NCBI RefSeq assembly: GCF_014287435.1
Contig: NZ_JACOPG010000001.1
Coordinates: 699,711 to 763,710 of the forward strand
Source of the DNA: Roseburia lenta
GTDB lineage: Bacteria; Bacillota; Clostridia; Lachnospirales; Lachnospiraceae
Length of the DNA: 64,000 nt
Reading direction: 5' to 3'
Numbering within the stretch: the stretch's first letter is position 1; every line of letters begins with the position of its first letter. Below, piece by piece: positions 24,414 through 33,154 of this stretch. Under the pieces are notes generated by a model. It was not told the origin of the DNA, did no database searches, and saw only the letters and a list, made by a program, of their open reading frames with translations. Made by a program: the position numbers and the translations under genes.

Positions 24414-25241
24414 TTAAATAAATGGATTATAAAATCTGCTTCCATCATGATATGTAACCACAAGTGCTATGACCATAACGACTAGAGTTACGATCATGAC
24501 CGCATAGTCTGCTTTTGCAAGTTTGCGCCCCATATACCAGGTACGCTTTTTATTTTTTCCATACCCACGCAACTCCATGGCATTGCTGACCGTGTCGATC
24601 CGATCCATACTGGTAAAGATCAATGGGAAAATGATGGCTGACACATTTTTGATTCGATCCATCAGTTTTGCCTTGCCGGACATCTCGATTCCGCGCGCTT
24701 CCTGTGCATTTTTGATTTTGTGGAAATCATCCTGCACATCCGGGATATAGCGGAGCGCGATCGCCATCGCATAACCGATATTATAACTTACGCCAAGTTT
24801 ATTCAATGATGCCGCAAGTTCGGATGGATTGGTCGTGATGATGAACATAAATACCGCCGGCACGATCGTAAAATACTTGAGCACAACATTGAGTTCATAG
24901 AACAACTGCTCCTGGGTCACCACCCAGCGGCCGCCCAGACTGTAAAGGATGTGCTCTGTGCCATAGATCTTTGTTCCCTGTCCCGGTGCAAAGATAAAAA
25001 TAGCCAGAATGTTGATGATCATAAATACCAATATCACCTTAAAAACGGAACCAACCTGTTCCCAACTGGTCTTGGATAGTTTAAACAAGATTAAACTGGT
25101 CGCAAGCATAATGGCAAGCACCCTGGTATCATAGGTCAACATACAGGTGATGGTCCATGCCAGAAAGAAGATCAGCTTGGTAACGCCACACAGATCTTCC
25201 ATCCATGTTCCTTTTTCTTCATAAGAAAATAATTTTGCCAT
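24414..25241 (-). CDS. ECF transporter transmembrane component EcfT
   Basis: 275 residues from the ATG at 25241, which overlaps the stop of the ATPase gene by one base (TAATG). Five to six hydrophobic segments; the two coupling-helix Ala-Arg-Gly signatures typical of EcfT are seen as AQEARGIEM (about 180-188) and MELRGYGKNK (about 222-231). It couples the ATPase pair to the substrate-binding S protein. Genes for S, A-A and T are adjacent, so this is a group I-like dedicated transporter. Confidence 0.88.
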   Translation of the reverse strand: MAKLFSYEEKGTWMEDLCGVTKLIFFLAWTITCMLTYDTRVLAIMLATSLILFKLSKTSWEQVGSVFKVILVFMIINILAIFIFAPGQGTKIYGTEHILYSLGGRWVVTQEQLFYELNVVLKYFTIVPAVFMFIITTNPSELAASLNKLGVSYNIGYAMAIALRYIPDVQDDFHKIKNAQEARGIEMSGKAKLMDRIKNVSAIIFPLIFTSMDRIDTVSNAMELRGYGKNKKRTWYMGRKLAKADYAVMIVTLVVMVIALVVTYHDGSRFYNPFI

Positions 25242-26947
25242 TATCTCACCGTCCTTTCGTAGTTGATAAAGCATTCAACAAACGCAGACGGTGACGGGAT
25301 ACCGCATTTTTCTGCCATCTCATAAAGTGAAGTCTGCTTTAAGTATGCCCGATCTGCGATCTGCCCATTCGTCAGGATATTTGCCGGTGTGTCGTCCGCG
25401 ATCATCTGTCCGTCCGCGATCACAATGGCACGATCCGTATATTCCAGCATCAAATGCATATCATGCGTGATCATAATGATGGTGGTACCAAATTCTTCGT
25501 TTACCCGTTTTAAGAATTCCATGATCTCCGTATAGTGACGGTAATCCTGTCCGGCTGTCGGCTCATCTAAGATCATGATCTGTGGGTTCATGACTAAAAT
25601 AGAAGCAATAGTCACACGCTTCTTTTGTCCGAAACTCAGGGCTGAGATCGGCCAGTTACGGAAAGGATAAAGACCGCAGATCTTGAGTGTTTCATAGACT
25701 CTTTCCTTGATCTCATCTTCCGAGACACCGCGCACGGCAAGACCCAAAGCCACCTCATCATAGATCATTGCCTTGGAGATCATCTGATTTGGATTTTGCA
25801 TGACAATACCGATCTTTTCGCCACGCTCCTTGATGGAAAGCGGTGCGATATCCTGACCATCCAAGAGGATCCTGCCCTTATCCGGCTGCAAAAAGCCACA
25901 GATCAGGCTGGAAAGAGTCGTCTTTCCGGCACCATTTTTTCCAACAATGCTGATCATTTCGCCTTTATTTACCGAAAAATCAATATCCTGTAAGATCGGG
26001 TGCTTGGCATCATAGGAAAAATCCAAATGCTCTACGGCAAGAGCCACCTGGCTATTTTTTCCCTTTGCCGGTGTCTGGGCACTGGCAAACCATTCCTGTA
26101 CCTGTCCTTTGTAGGCAGAAAAATCCATGGTCTCCACATGTGCCGGACGATCTTTTTCGGAAATCGTGCAGCCTGCATGCTTCAATGCCGTCACATAAAG
26201 CGGTTCACGGATGCCCTCTTTCATCAGTATATCACAAGATAAAAGTTGATCCGGTGTCATATCCGCAACAATCCTGCCATCACCCACGACCACAATACGG
26301 TCTACATCCTTATATAAAGCATCTTCCAAACGGTGCTCAATGATAAGGATGGTCTTATTCTGTTCTTTTTGGATGGAATCGATCAATGCGATCGCGCGTT
26401 TTCCTGTTGCCGGATCCAAATTGGCAAGTGGCTCATCAAAAAGCAGAATATCCACGTCATCGATCATGACGCCTGCCATAGACACACGTTGCTTCTGTCC
26501 ACCTGACAATGCTCCCGGTGCATGGTGCAAAAGATTTTTCACATCCACCATATCGGCAATCGCATCCACACGTCTGTGCATCTTTTCTTCTTCCATACAG
26601 TCGTTTTCCAATACAAAGGCGATATCTTCCGCTACCGTCAGTCCGATAAACTGTCCATCTGTGTCCTGTAAAACAGTGCCGACCATCTTGGATAGGCCAA
26701 AAATGCCCAGGTCTTTCGGTTCCTTTCCTCCAATATATAACTCACCGGTACTCTCTCCTGCATATGAAAAAGGAACCAATCCGTTGATGCAGTTGGCAAG
26801 TGTTGATTTGCCTGACCCGGATGGCCCTATAATAAGAATTTTTTCTCCGGGATAGACGCTAAGGTCAATATCCCGGAGAGTTGGTTCTACCTGTGAATTG
26901 TACTTAAACGAATAATTTTTAAACTCGATAATAGGTTCCACAATCAC
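25241..26947 (-). CDS. ECF transporter ATPase with two fused ABC domains
   Basis: 568 residues, two complete ABC domains in tandem. Domain 1 (about 1-270): GPSGSGKST, ALSGGQKQRVSMAG, DILLFDEPLANLD. Domain 2 (about 300-560): GKNGAGKTT, ALSFGQKKRVTIAS (signature Gly position modified as LSFGQ), MILDEPTAGQD. Both have Walker A, Q-loop, signature and Walker B, so both may hydrolyse ATP. This duplicated form (YkoD-like) goes with UPF0397-type S components, as here. Fifteen nt separate it from the S gene. Confidence 0.9.
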   Translation of the reverse strand: MIVEPIIEFKNYSFKYNSQVEPTLRDIDLSVYPGEKILIIGPSGSGKSTLANCINGLVPFSYAGESTGELYIGGKEPKDLGIFGLSKMVGTVLQDTDGQFIGLTVAEDIAFVLENDCMEEEKMHRRVDAIADMVDVKNLLHHAPGALSGGQKQRVSMAGVMIDDVDILLFDEPLANLDPATGKRAIALIDSIQKEQNKTILIIEHRLEDALYKDVDRIVVVGDGRIVADMTPDQLLSCDILMKEGIREPLYVTALKHAGCTISEKDRPAHVETMDFSAYKGQVQEWFASAQTPAKGKNSQVALAVEHLDFSYDAKHPILQDIDFSVNKGEMISIVGKNGAGKTTLSSLICGFLQPDKGRILLDGQDIAPLSIKERGEKIGIVMQNPNQMISKAMIYDEVALGLAVRGVSEDEIKERVYETLKICGLYPFRNWPISALSFGQKKRVTIASILVMNPQIMILDEPTAGQDYRHYTEIMEFLKRVNEEFGTTIIMITHDMHLMLEYTDRAIVIADGQMIADDTPANILTNGQIADRAYLKQTSLYEMAEKCGIPSPSAFVECFINYERTVR

Positions 26948-26962
26948 ATTCCCTTTTAATAA

Positions 26963-27514
26963 TTAGTCTTCTTTTGTAAGGCTTGATGACTTTGCACCAA
27001 TCTTAGTATAACCCATGCCAAGCAGAGTTCCAAGAATTGCTGTAATAATAATATTTGCTACAAATGCACATGCACCCTGTGCAAATACCTTATTGGTAGG
27101 CTCTGAATAGATGACAATGTCTAGTACCGGAGCAACGAGAATCCATGCAACCGCATTTGTTACAATCTGTACTATATTAAAAAGTACAATTGCTTTACGA
27201 TCAAATCCGCCTTCTTTGATCTGATACTTCTTAGCGAAAAGGCCTACGCCGATACCAATCACAGCTTCTGGAATAACCCAGCTCCACCAGATACTACCAT
27301 AAAACATAGCATCGCCAAGTGCATGACCAAGAATACCTACAATGCCACCAACAACTGGTCCAAATACTGCTGCTAAAAATGCAAGGACTGCTGCTCTTGG
27401 CTGTAATGAAGTGTTAGGAATAATTCCCAATGGAATCTGCACCTCTGTAAGCACGATAAAGAGTGCTGTTCCGATACCGGTCGCAACGACTTCTTTAATA
27501 CCAAACTTTTTCAT
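26963..27514 (-). CDS. ECF transporter substrate-binding (S) component, UPF0397 family
   Basis: 183 residues, about six hydrophobic segments. The start KEVVATGIGTALFIVL, the central GILGHALGDAMFYGSIWWSWV and the late PVLDIVIYSEPTNKVFAQG follow the UPF0397 pattern closely. The family is sometimes annotated as riboflavin-related, but substrates are not settled, and no riboswitch is visible in the leader to name one. First gene of S - A-A - T (- unknown anchored protein). AAGGAGG precedes the ATG. Confidence 0.88.
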   Translation of the reverse strand: MKKFGIKEVVATGIGTALFIVLTEVQIPLGIIPNTSLQPRAAVLAFLAAVFGPVVGGIVGILGHALGDAMFYGSIWWSWVIPEAVIGIGVGLFAKKYQIKEGGFDRKAIVLFNIVQIVTNAVAWILVAPVLDIVIYSEPTNKVFAQGACAFVANIIITAILGTLLGMGYTKIGAKSSSLTKED

Positions 27515-27548
27515 TGAATTTTCCTCCTTGTTTGTATAATACTGCCTT

Positions 27549-27577
27549 ATTATATGTTATCTTGACATTTTTCTCAA
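27549..27577 (-). promoter_or_regulatory. Promoter of the ECF transporter operon
   Basis: Minus strand TTGAGA (27577-27572), 17 nt, TATAAT (27554-27549), 35 nt before the start codon of the S gene, leaving a leader too short for a riboswitch. Confidence 0.7.
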
Positions 27578-27592
27578 TGTCCTTTTACACAA

Positions 27593-27627
27593 AAAATGCC
27601 GCAAATCCGTAGGATTTTTGGCATTTT
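27593..27627. terminator. Two-part hairpin, probable terminator
   Basis: AAAATGCC / GGCATTTT outer stem with inner AAATCC / GGATTT. It stands just upstream of the ECF promoter, before the Rpn remnant; possibly a leftover of a lost gene's terminator. Confidence 0.45.
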
Positions 27628-27675
27628 GCAAGATTTTGCTGTGTTTCCATAGTATTTTGATAGGATTTTGGCAGT

Positions 27676-27957
27676 TTGGATTTTCTGCGAAAGAATCGAG
27701 CGGAGGTGTTACGCGTGTGCTTATTTGAATACGATCAGGAAAAACATATCAAAATGGAAAAAGCAGAGTCCTATCAGGACGGAATCGCCTTAGGGGAAGA
27801 ACGCGGTAAGCGACTTGGACAGGAAATGGGGCAGGATATCATCAATCGTCTGAACCAGTCTTTGATAGCCGATAATCGTCTGGAAGATTTGACGCGCAGT
27901 GTTCAAGATCCAATATATCAGGAAGAATTGTTAAAAGAATATGATATCTTGATGTAA
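27676..27957 (+). pseudogene. C-terminal remnant of an Rpn-family (PD-(D/E)XK) nuclease/transposase
   Basis: 93 codons from a TTG, directly preceded by an in-frame TAG. The sequence NRAEVLRVCLFEYDQEKH followed by a Glu/Gly-rich helix (DGIALGEERGKRLGQEMGQ) is the typical tail of Rpn (recombination-promoting nuclease) and related PDDEXK proteins in Lachnospiraceae. The catalytic nuclease domain, which should precede it, is absent, and no upstream frame holds it. Truncated and presumably inactive. It sits between a hairpin and a strong terminator, next to a flagellin fragment, marking a rearranged spot. Confidence 0.6.
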
Positions 27958-27970
27958 GGTATTTCAAAAA

Positions 27971-28000
27971 GAGCGTAGGGAGATTTCAATCCCTACGCTC
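27971..28000. terminator. Intrinsic terminator after the Rpn remnant
   Basis: GAGCGTAGGG(A) / (T)CCCTACGCTC stem followed by TCTTCTTTT. Confidence 0.8.
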
Positions 28001-28084
28001 TCTTCTTTTGCTCAATTAATACGATAAGATGTAGATTGCGTTATGTGACTAACGCGCTCCCTTAACTCTGAGATTACTGAAGTA

Positions 28085-28429
28085 ATGAAAGAACACCCTT
28101 CAGCAACAGATGTAAAATCTACAAAACAATCTGATGGAACAACTACCGCAACTAAGTATTTTGCAGACGCAGCAAAGTCAGTTGAAATAACAACTGCAAG
28201 TGGTATGGTTAGAAGCGAAAATGTAAATGGCACTCTTAACTTCAATTTACATGTAGGTGCAGATTCGTCATCTGACAACAAGATTGGTGTCCAGATTGAT
28301 GCAATGAGCGCGACAGGAATTGGTGTTAAGGGTCTTAAGGTTGATACAGAGGATGATGCTACTGCAGCTATTGATACTATTTCACAGGCTATCCAGTCTA
28401 CACAGGATGTTCTTTCCTTACTTCAGTAG
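28085..28429 (+). pseudogene. Internal/C-terminal fragment of a flagellin gene
   Basis: The 114-codon frame contains LNFNLHVGADSSSDNKIGVQ and IDAMSATGIGVKGLKVD, the region where Clostridial flagellins leave the variable domain and enter the C-terminal D1 helix, followed by AAIDTISQAIQ. It then stops (STQDVLSLLQ) where intact flagellins continue with VSTQRSALGAVQNRL. The N-terminal D0/D1 half is missing and the conserved C-terminal end is lost, so it cannot assemble into a filament. It may be a decayed copy or a donor for recombination with an intact fliC elsewhere. No promoter or ribosome site is evident. Confidence 0.75.
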
Positions 28430-28498
28430 TCCAAGCGTTAAAACGAGCGTATAATTACATGGAACGATGTATATCACGAAGTAATAATTGAGCAAGTG

Positions 28499-28546
28499 AA
28501 AAGAGGTCACTGGGAAATGCTTTTGCAAATCCCTGCGACCTCTTTT
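28499..28546. terminator. Bidirectional terminator of the coiled-coil gene
   Basis: AAAAGAGGTC / GACCTCTTTT arms with CACTGGG / CCCTGCG partial inner pairing; begins 15 nt past the minus-strand stop codon at 28561. Confidence 0.8.
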
Positions 28547-28560
28547 ACACTTTTCAATCA

Positions 28561-29160
28561 TTAGCCAGCCGATGACAAGCCATTCATCTTTTCTAATCTG
28601 ATAATACGCTCCGAATGATCGGATACAACCGACTTCAAAACATCTGTATCTGTTTTCATCTGCTCATGGCTCTCGATGGATATTTCATACTTTCTGTACT
28701 CCGTATTGACAACCTTGCACAGATCTTTCAGACTCGGCACAACATAATTTTCAAGAAGTAACTCGACATTTGTCATACGCTCCTTTAAGCCTTGTGTTTC
28801 CGTCTTGAGTCCTTGCATCTCTGACTTCAAACTTTGTGTCTCTGTCTTGAGTCCTTGCATCTCTGACTTCAAACTTTGTGTCTCTGTCTTGAGTCCTTGC
28901 ATCTCTGACTTCAAACTTTGTGTCTCTGCCTTTTGCTCTGCCATATCTGACTTTAAGTTAGATACATCCTGCTTTAGCCCTGATACATCCCGCTTTAGCC
29001 CTGATACATCCTGCTTTAATCCTGAGATATCAGCCTTGATCGGATTCAACTTTTCATCAAGTTTCTGATCCAGTTTTTCATCCAACTTTTTGTCTAACTT
29101 CTCATCCAGCATATCTGACATGACCCTAGTCATGGCTACCAGCAATTCTTCATTTGTCAT
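28561..29160 (-). CDS. Heptad-repeat coiled-coil protein with tandem-repeat region
   Basis: 199 residues, soluble. A short N-terminal helix (NEELLVAMTRVMSDMLDEKL) leads into an almost uninterrupted coiled coil: four-residue KLDE repeats (about 18-38), then seven-residue units of the form DVSGLKQ (about 46-75), then 14-residue units of the form ETQSLKSEMQGLKT repeated three times, and a final helical part. The DNA repeats (21 and 42 bp) are nearly identical, so copy number probably varies between strains. Similar short coiled-coil proteins are common in Lachnospiraceae without known function. GGAAAGGGGGC precedes the ATG. Confidence 0.75.
   Translation of the reverse strand: MTNEELLVAMTRVMSDMLDEKLDKKLDEKLDQKLDEKLNPIKADISGLKQDVSGLKRDVSGLKQDVSNLKSDMAEQKAETQSLKSEMQGLKTETQSLKSEMQGLKTETQSLKSEMQGLKTETQGLKERMTNVELLLENYVVPSLKDLCKVVNTEYRKYEISIESHEQMKTDTDVLKSVVSDHSERIIRLEKMNGLSSAG
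28804..28929. repeat. Three tandem 42-bp repeats inside the coiled-coil gene
   Basis: The unit begins CTTGAGTCCTTGCATCTCTG on the plus strand and recurs at 28804, 28846 and 28888 with almost no difference. Each unit encodes 14 residues (two heptads), so gain or loss keeps the frame and the coil register. Confidence 0.85.
28961..29023. repeat. Three tandem 21-bp repeats inside the coiled-coil gene
   Basis: GATACATCCTGCTTTAGCCC-type units start at 28961, 28982 and 29003; each encodes one heptad. Confidence 0.8.
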
Positions 29161-29286
29161 AACTCTGCCCCCTTTCCTACAAATTCCCCTTGGTAAATAA
29201 TATCCGTTGATATGCTACTGATTGTACTATCCCCTATCAGAAATTGCAAGAAACTTTTTCATAAATGACACAATGCGTGTATCTTC

Positions 29287-31008
29287 TTATAAATCCCATT
29301 CCGCCTGTCTGGTGTGCAAAAGTTCATGCGACTTATGCGACAGTGGCCGATCTAAGAATTTATCATAAGCCTGGACGATCGCCGGATTTTCATGTGAAAA
29401 GCGCAACTGGCTTCCCTTATCCAGCGCATACAACTTCTGTCCACGCTGACATGCCAATTCCAAGCCATCATGGATCGGTTGTCCACCGCCTCCGGCACAT
29501 CCGCCCGGACAGGCCATCACTTCTACGAAATCATAAGAGACCTCGCCTCTGCTGACGCGCTCCATCAGATTTCTGGCATTTCCCAGTCCACTGACTACGG
29601 CTGCATGCACCGGCGTACCGGCAATATCCACGGTCACTTCCCGAATGCCATCTTCTCCACGTACAATAGAAAAATCATCTGCCCCCGGATTCTTTCCGGT
29701 CACAAAATAGTATGCACTACGAAGTGCTGCCTCCATGACTCCACCGGTCGCACCAAAGATCACACCCGCTCCGGTACCAATACCAAGTGGTTCGTCAAAA
29801 GCATCTTCTTCCAAGGTATCGATATTGACCTGGGCTGCACGAAGCATACGGATAAACTCTCGCGTTGTAAGCGAAACATCGACATCCCGATCTGCTCCAC
29901 TGTCATTGACCTGTGGCACTGCACATTCATACTTTTTGGCAGTACAAGGCATGATGGAAACACAGGTGATCTTGTCCGGTGTCACACCCAAGATATCTGC
30001 ATAATAAGTCTTTGCAATGGCTCCAAACATCTGCTGTGGCGATTTTGCTGTAGATAAATTGTCTACATAATCCGGGAACTGCGATCTCATAAAGCGTACC
30101 CAGCCCGGACAGCAGGACGTAAACATTGGCATTTTTGCATCTTTTTCATGTGAAAGACGCTCCAACAACTCATGCCCTTCTTCCATAATTGTCAGATCCG
30201 CAGAAAAATCCGTATCAAAAATATAATCAAATCCAATCTGTCTTGCGGCAGACACCATTTTCCCTACTGTCGCCTGCTCTGTAGAAAGCCCAAAGCCCTC
30301 GCCCCATGCGGCACGAACTGCCGGAGCGATCTGGGCGATCACGATCTGATCCGGATCCATAATGGCATCCATGACCTTAACCGTATCATTTCGTTCACGA
30401 AGTGCACCGGTCGGGCAATGTGTGATGCATTGTCCACAAAGGGCGCAATCCATATCTTCGATATTTTGCATATCTACCGTGCTTACACTGGTACGTTTGC
30501 CTGTATTGATAATGTCCCACACGCCCATGGTCTGGATCTTGTCGCAGACCTGCACACAGCGCATACATTTGATACATTTTGCAGAATCACGGATGATCGG
30601 GAAAGAATGATCCCATGGCTGGTTCTCGATCTCGATCTTGTATGGGATTTCAATAATATTCAACTCTCTGGCAAGTCTCTGCAGATTACAATCATTGCCT
30701 CTTACACAGGTGGCACAGCGAAAATCATGCTGTGATAAGATCAATTCCACGTTGGTACGTCTTGCAGACTGCACCTTGGGACTGTTGGTAAAGATTTCCA
30801 TACCCTCTTCCACCACATTATTACATGCAGCAACAAGATTCTTTTTCCCACCGATCTCCACTAAGCAAACACGGCATGCGCCGATCTCATTGATCTCTTT
30901 TAAATAGCAGAGCGTAGGGATGCGAATGCCTTTTTCTCTGGCGGCATCCAAAATCGTCGTGCCTTTTTCTACCTGAATTTCTATTCCGTTAATCTTGGCA
31001 TTTACCAT
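29287..31008 (-). CDS. [FeFe] hydrogenase, catalytic subunit (group A, NAD(P)H-linked)
   Basis: 573 residues. Order: N-terminal [2Fe-2S] ferredoxin domain (about 1-75), a His/Cys [4Fe-4S] motif (HDFRCATCVRGNDC), two [4Fe-4S] motifs (CIKCMRCVQVC and CALCGQCITHCPTGA), then the H-cluster domain with TSCCPGWVRF, MPCTAKKYE and MACPGGCAGGGGQP carrying the cluster cysteines. It makes or oxidises H2. The layout is that of the HydA subunits found in multi-subunit NAD(P)H-dependent enzymes. Its ATG overlaps the end of the upstream flavoprotein gene by 7 nt, so the two are surely one complex or at least coupled. Confidence 0.93.
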   Translation of the reverse strand: MVNAKINGIEIQVEKGTTILDAAREKGIRIPTLCYLKEINEIGACRVCLVEIGGKKNLVAACNNVVEEGMEIFTNSPKVQSARRTNVELILSQHDFRCATCVRGNDCNLQRLARELNIIEIPYKIEIENQPWDHSFPIIRDSAKCIKCMRCVQVCDKIQTMGVWDIINTGKRTSVSTVDMQNIEDMDCALCGQCITHCPTGALRERNDTVKVMDAIMDPDQIVIAQIAPAVRAAWGEGFGLSTEQATVGKMVSAARQIGFDYIFDTDFSADLTIMEEGHELLERLSHEKDAKMPMFTSCCPGWVRFMRSQFPDYVDNLSTAKSPQQMFGAIAKTYYADILGVTPDKITCVSIMPCTAKKYECAVPQVNDSGADRDVDVSLTTREFIRMLRAAQVNIDTLEEDAFDEPLGIGTGAGVIFGATGGVMEAALRSAYYFVTGKNPGADDFSIVRGEDGIREVTVDIAGTPVHAAVVSGLGNARNLMERVSRGEVSYDFVEVMACPGGCAGGGGQPIHDGLELACQRGQKLYALDKGSQLRFSHENPAIVQAYDKFLDRPLSHKSHELLHTRQAEWDL

Positions 31009-32843
31009 CTTAATTCCCTACCTCCTCTCAGTACTCCACATCCATAGTGATCGCAGCGCAGACATCTGGCTGCTTCCTGAATCGTTTCTTCACGGCTCAT
31101 AGCATTCTCAATGCCGTCAAAATCGTTCTTGCGTTCACACGCTTCTCTTTCTGTCAAATGGATACGTCCACTTGGCAACTTGTCATTCATAAGAGGAGAT
31201 GGGATATCCACATCTACGGTGATCTCGTGATGATATCCCAGATATTCATCAATATTGGCAGCCACGACCTTGCCTGCTGCAATCGCCTTGATCACGGTTG
31301 CCGGTCCGGATACGCAGTCTCCACCGGAAAATACGCCAGGATTTCCTGTTGTCTTACCGCCCTCATCCGTGATGATACGGTTCCATTTGGTCGAAATGCC
31401 CTGTTCTTCAAACTGCTCACTCTCGATATCCTGTCCGATGGCAACCAGAATGATATCTGCCGGCATGCGGATTGGATCCTTGTCCGCCTTATTGGACTTT
31501 GGTCTTCCATTGCGGTCATAAAGCCCACTGATCTGCGGCTGCGTCCAGAGTGCCACTGCCTTGCCTTCTTCATCTGCTTCCACGCGAAGCGGTGCCTGCA
31601 GGGTAAATAATTCCACCCCTTCCTCAATGGCTCCACGCACCTCTACCGGTGATGCTGTCATGTCTTTTTCCTGACGTCTGTAAATGATGCTTACCTTTTC
31701 CGCATTGGCACGAATAGCTGTTCTCGCACAGTCCATGGCAACATTTCCACCACCGATAACGGCTACCTTTAGTCCGCTAAAGTCTAAGCGCTTTTCCAGT
31801 CCCACGTCGCGCAGCAGATTGACTGCTGAGATAACGTTCAGGCTGTCTGCTCCTTCAATGTCAAAATTCTTGTCAGTCTGTGCACCGATGGAAATATAAA
31901 TGGCATCGTATTCCTTTTCCAGATCTTCCATTGAAATATCACGTCCGATCTGTGTATTTAGGCGCACTTCCACACCGGTCTTTAATATGTAATCAATATC
32001 CTGCGCCAGACGTTTTCTCGGGAAACGATAATTTGGAATACCATAGCGAAGCATTCCTCCAAGTGCCGGTTTCTCCTCAAATACCACAGTCTGATGTCCC
32101 ATCAGTTGCAGGAAATAAGCTGTCGTAAGTCCACTTGGTCCGCCACCGATGATGGCGATGCGCTTCCCTGTAGGCTCTGCCTTTGGCGGTACCGGAATGG
32201 AATCCAGATCTGCAAAATCTACGGCAGACCGTTTGAGTCCGCGAATATTGACAGAAGAATCCAGCATGTTTCTACGGCATCTCTGCTCGCAAGGATGCTC
32301 ACAGATCAATGCACACGCCACCGGAAACGGATTATCTTTTCGGATCAGACGCACAGCATCCTCATATCTGCCCGCTCCGGTAAGAGCGATATAGCCCGGA
32401 ATGTCTACATGTGCCGGGCACTGGTCGATACATGGGATCGGCTGTTCAAAACTACCGCTGCATCTGTGATGCTTTACATGCGAAATATAGTCCTCCTGCA
32501 ATCCGTCCAAGCCCACAAGCACCATACGTGCCGCCTCAAATCCGATTGCACAGTCTGCTGACAACTCGATATTCTTTGCTGTCTTTTCGATCAGAGCCAG
32601 TGTATTCTCTGTCGCCCGATTGTTCAGGACATCCTCCAACAGATCCTCCAATTTTCCCAAGCCGTCCCGGCATGGCACACACTTTCCGCAACTCTGCGCA
32701 TGGCATACTTTTAACATGGCAAGCTGCATCTCCACCAGACAAACTCCCGGTGGGCTGGCGATGATACGCTGCTTAAATTCCTTGGCAAGTGTCAAGGTCG
32801 TAGACGATGCACGATCATCTGTCATAACCGTTAATCTACTCAA
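31002..32843 (-). CDS. Hydrogenase-associated flavoprotein: NuoF-type iron-sulfur domain fused to GltD-like FAD/NAD(P)H oxidoreductase
   Basis: 613 residues. The first 120 resemble only the C-terminal [4Fe-4S] domain of NuoF/HydB (SCGKCVPCRDGLGKLEDLL), without the FMN/NADH-binding part. Then comes a glutamate-synthase-small-subunit-like module: Cys cluster CIDQCPAHVDIPGYI and CEHPCEQRCRR, FAD site AIIGGGPSGLTTAYFL, NAD(P) site VAVIGGGNVAMDCARTA, and a final FAD motif GVFSGGDCVSGPATVIKA. A last Cys group (CLRCDHYGCG) is at the C-terminus. It should pass electrons between NAD(P)H and the hydrogenase. Start is a TTG behind AAAGGGGG; an ATG six codons later is possible. Confidence 0.85.
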   Translation of the reverse strand: MSRLTVMTDDRASSTTLTLAKEFKQRIIASPPGVCLVEMQLAMLKVCHAQSCGKCVPCRDGLGKLEDLLEDVLNNRATENTLALIEKTAKNIELSADCAIGFEAARMVLVGLDGLQEDYISHVKHHRCSGSFEQPIPCIDQCPAHVDIPGYIALTGAGRYEDAVRLIRKDNPFPVACALICEHPCEQRCRRNMLDSSVNIRGLKRSAVDFADLDSIPVPPKAEPTGKRIAIIGGGPSGLTTAYFLQLMGHQTVVFEEKPALGGMLRYGIPNYRFPRKRLAQDIDYILKTGVEVRLNTQIGRDISMEDLEKEYDAIYISIGAQTDKNFDIEGADSLNVISAVNLLRDVGLEKRLDFSGLKVAVIGGGNVAMDCARTAIRANAEKVSIIYRRQEKDMTASPVEVRGAIEEGVELFTLQAPLRVEADEEGKAVALWTQPQISGLYDRNGRPKSNKADKDPIRMPADIILVAIGQDIESEQFEEQGISTKWNRIITDEGGKTTGNPGVFSGGDCVSGPATVIKAIAAGKVVAANIDEYLGYHHEITVDVDIPSPLMNDKLPSGRIHLTEREACERKNDFDGIENAMSREETIQEAARCLRCDHYGCGVLRGGRELRW

Positions 32844-32927
32844 TGTAAAATCCCCCTTTACTTTTTCTTCGCCTTTTCAGAACTACCCCTTTATTCTAAA
32901 AAGACCTTTCATACTTATGTAATTTTT

Positions 32928-32956
32928 ATTATACAGGTGGGGAAAAACGATAGCAA
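32928..32956 (-). promoter_or_regulatory. Promoter of the hydrogenase operon
   Basis: Minus strand TTGCTA (32956-32951), 17 nt, TATAAT (32933-32928), about 80 nt before the TTG start. Confidence 0.65.
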
Positions 32957-33002
32957 GAATTGATAATTTTTTCACGTTGTTTTTGAGAAAAAGAATATGA
33001 CA

Positions 33003-33049
33003 AAAAACCGCTGCAAGCCTTGATTTTACAAGGTTTTGCAACGGTTTTT
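33003..33049 (-). terminator. Terminator of the six-tRNA operon
   Basis: Long stem (AAAAACCGTTGCA / TGCAGCGGTTTTT with inner CCTTG / CAAGG) ending in a T-run on the minus strand, 17 nt after tRNA-Lys. Confidence 0.85.
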
Positions 33050-33065
33050 CAATGTTTTCAAGAAA

Positions 33066-33138
33066 TGAGACACGGGGGATTCGAACCCCCGACAACCTGA
33101 TTAAAAGTCAGGTGCTCTACCAACTGAGCTAGTATCCC
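33066..33138 (-). tRNA. tRNA-Lys(TTT)
   Basis: Cloverleaf readable on the minus strand: acceptor GGGATAC / GTGTCTC, anticodon loop CTTTTAA, T-loop GTTCGAATC. CCA is not encoded. Last gene of the six-tRNA operon. Confidence 0.95.
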
Positions 33139-33154
33139 ATGTTATAAAAGATAG

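Noticed and set aside
28012-28281. Minus-strand frame of 89 codons over the flagellin fragment
   Set aside because: The opposite strand has clear flagellin similarity; this frame has none.
28804-28929. Possible CRISPR array
   Set aside because: The 42-bp repeats are directly adjacent without spacers and encode heptads of a coiled-coil protein.
32883-33095. Minus-strand frame of 70 codons upstream of the hydrogenase operon
   Set aside because: It runs through the hydrogenase promoter, the tRNA terminator and tRNA-Lys.
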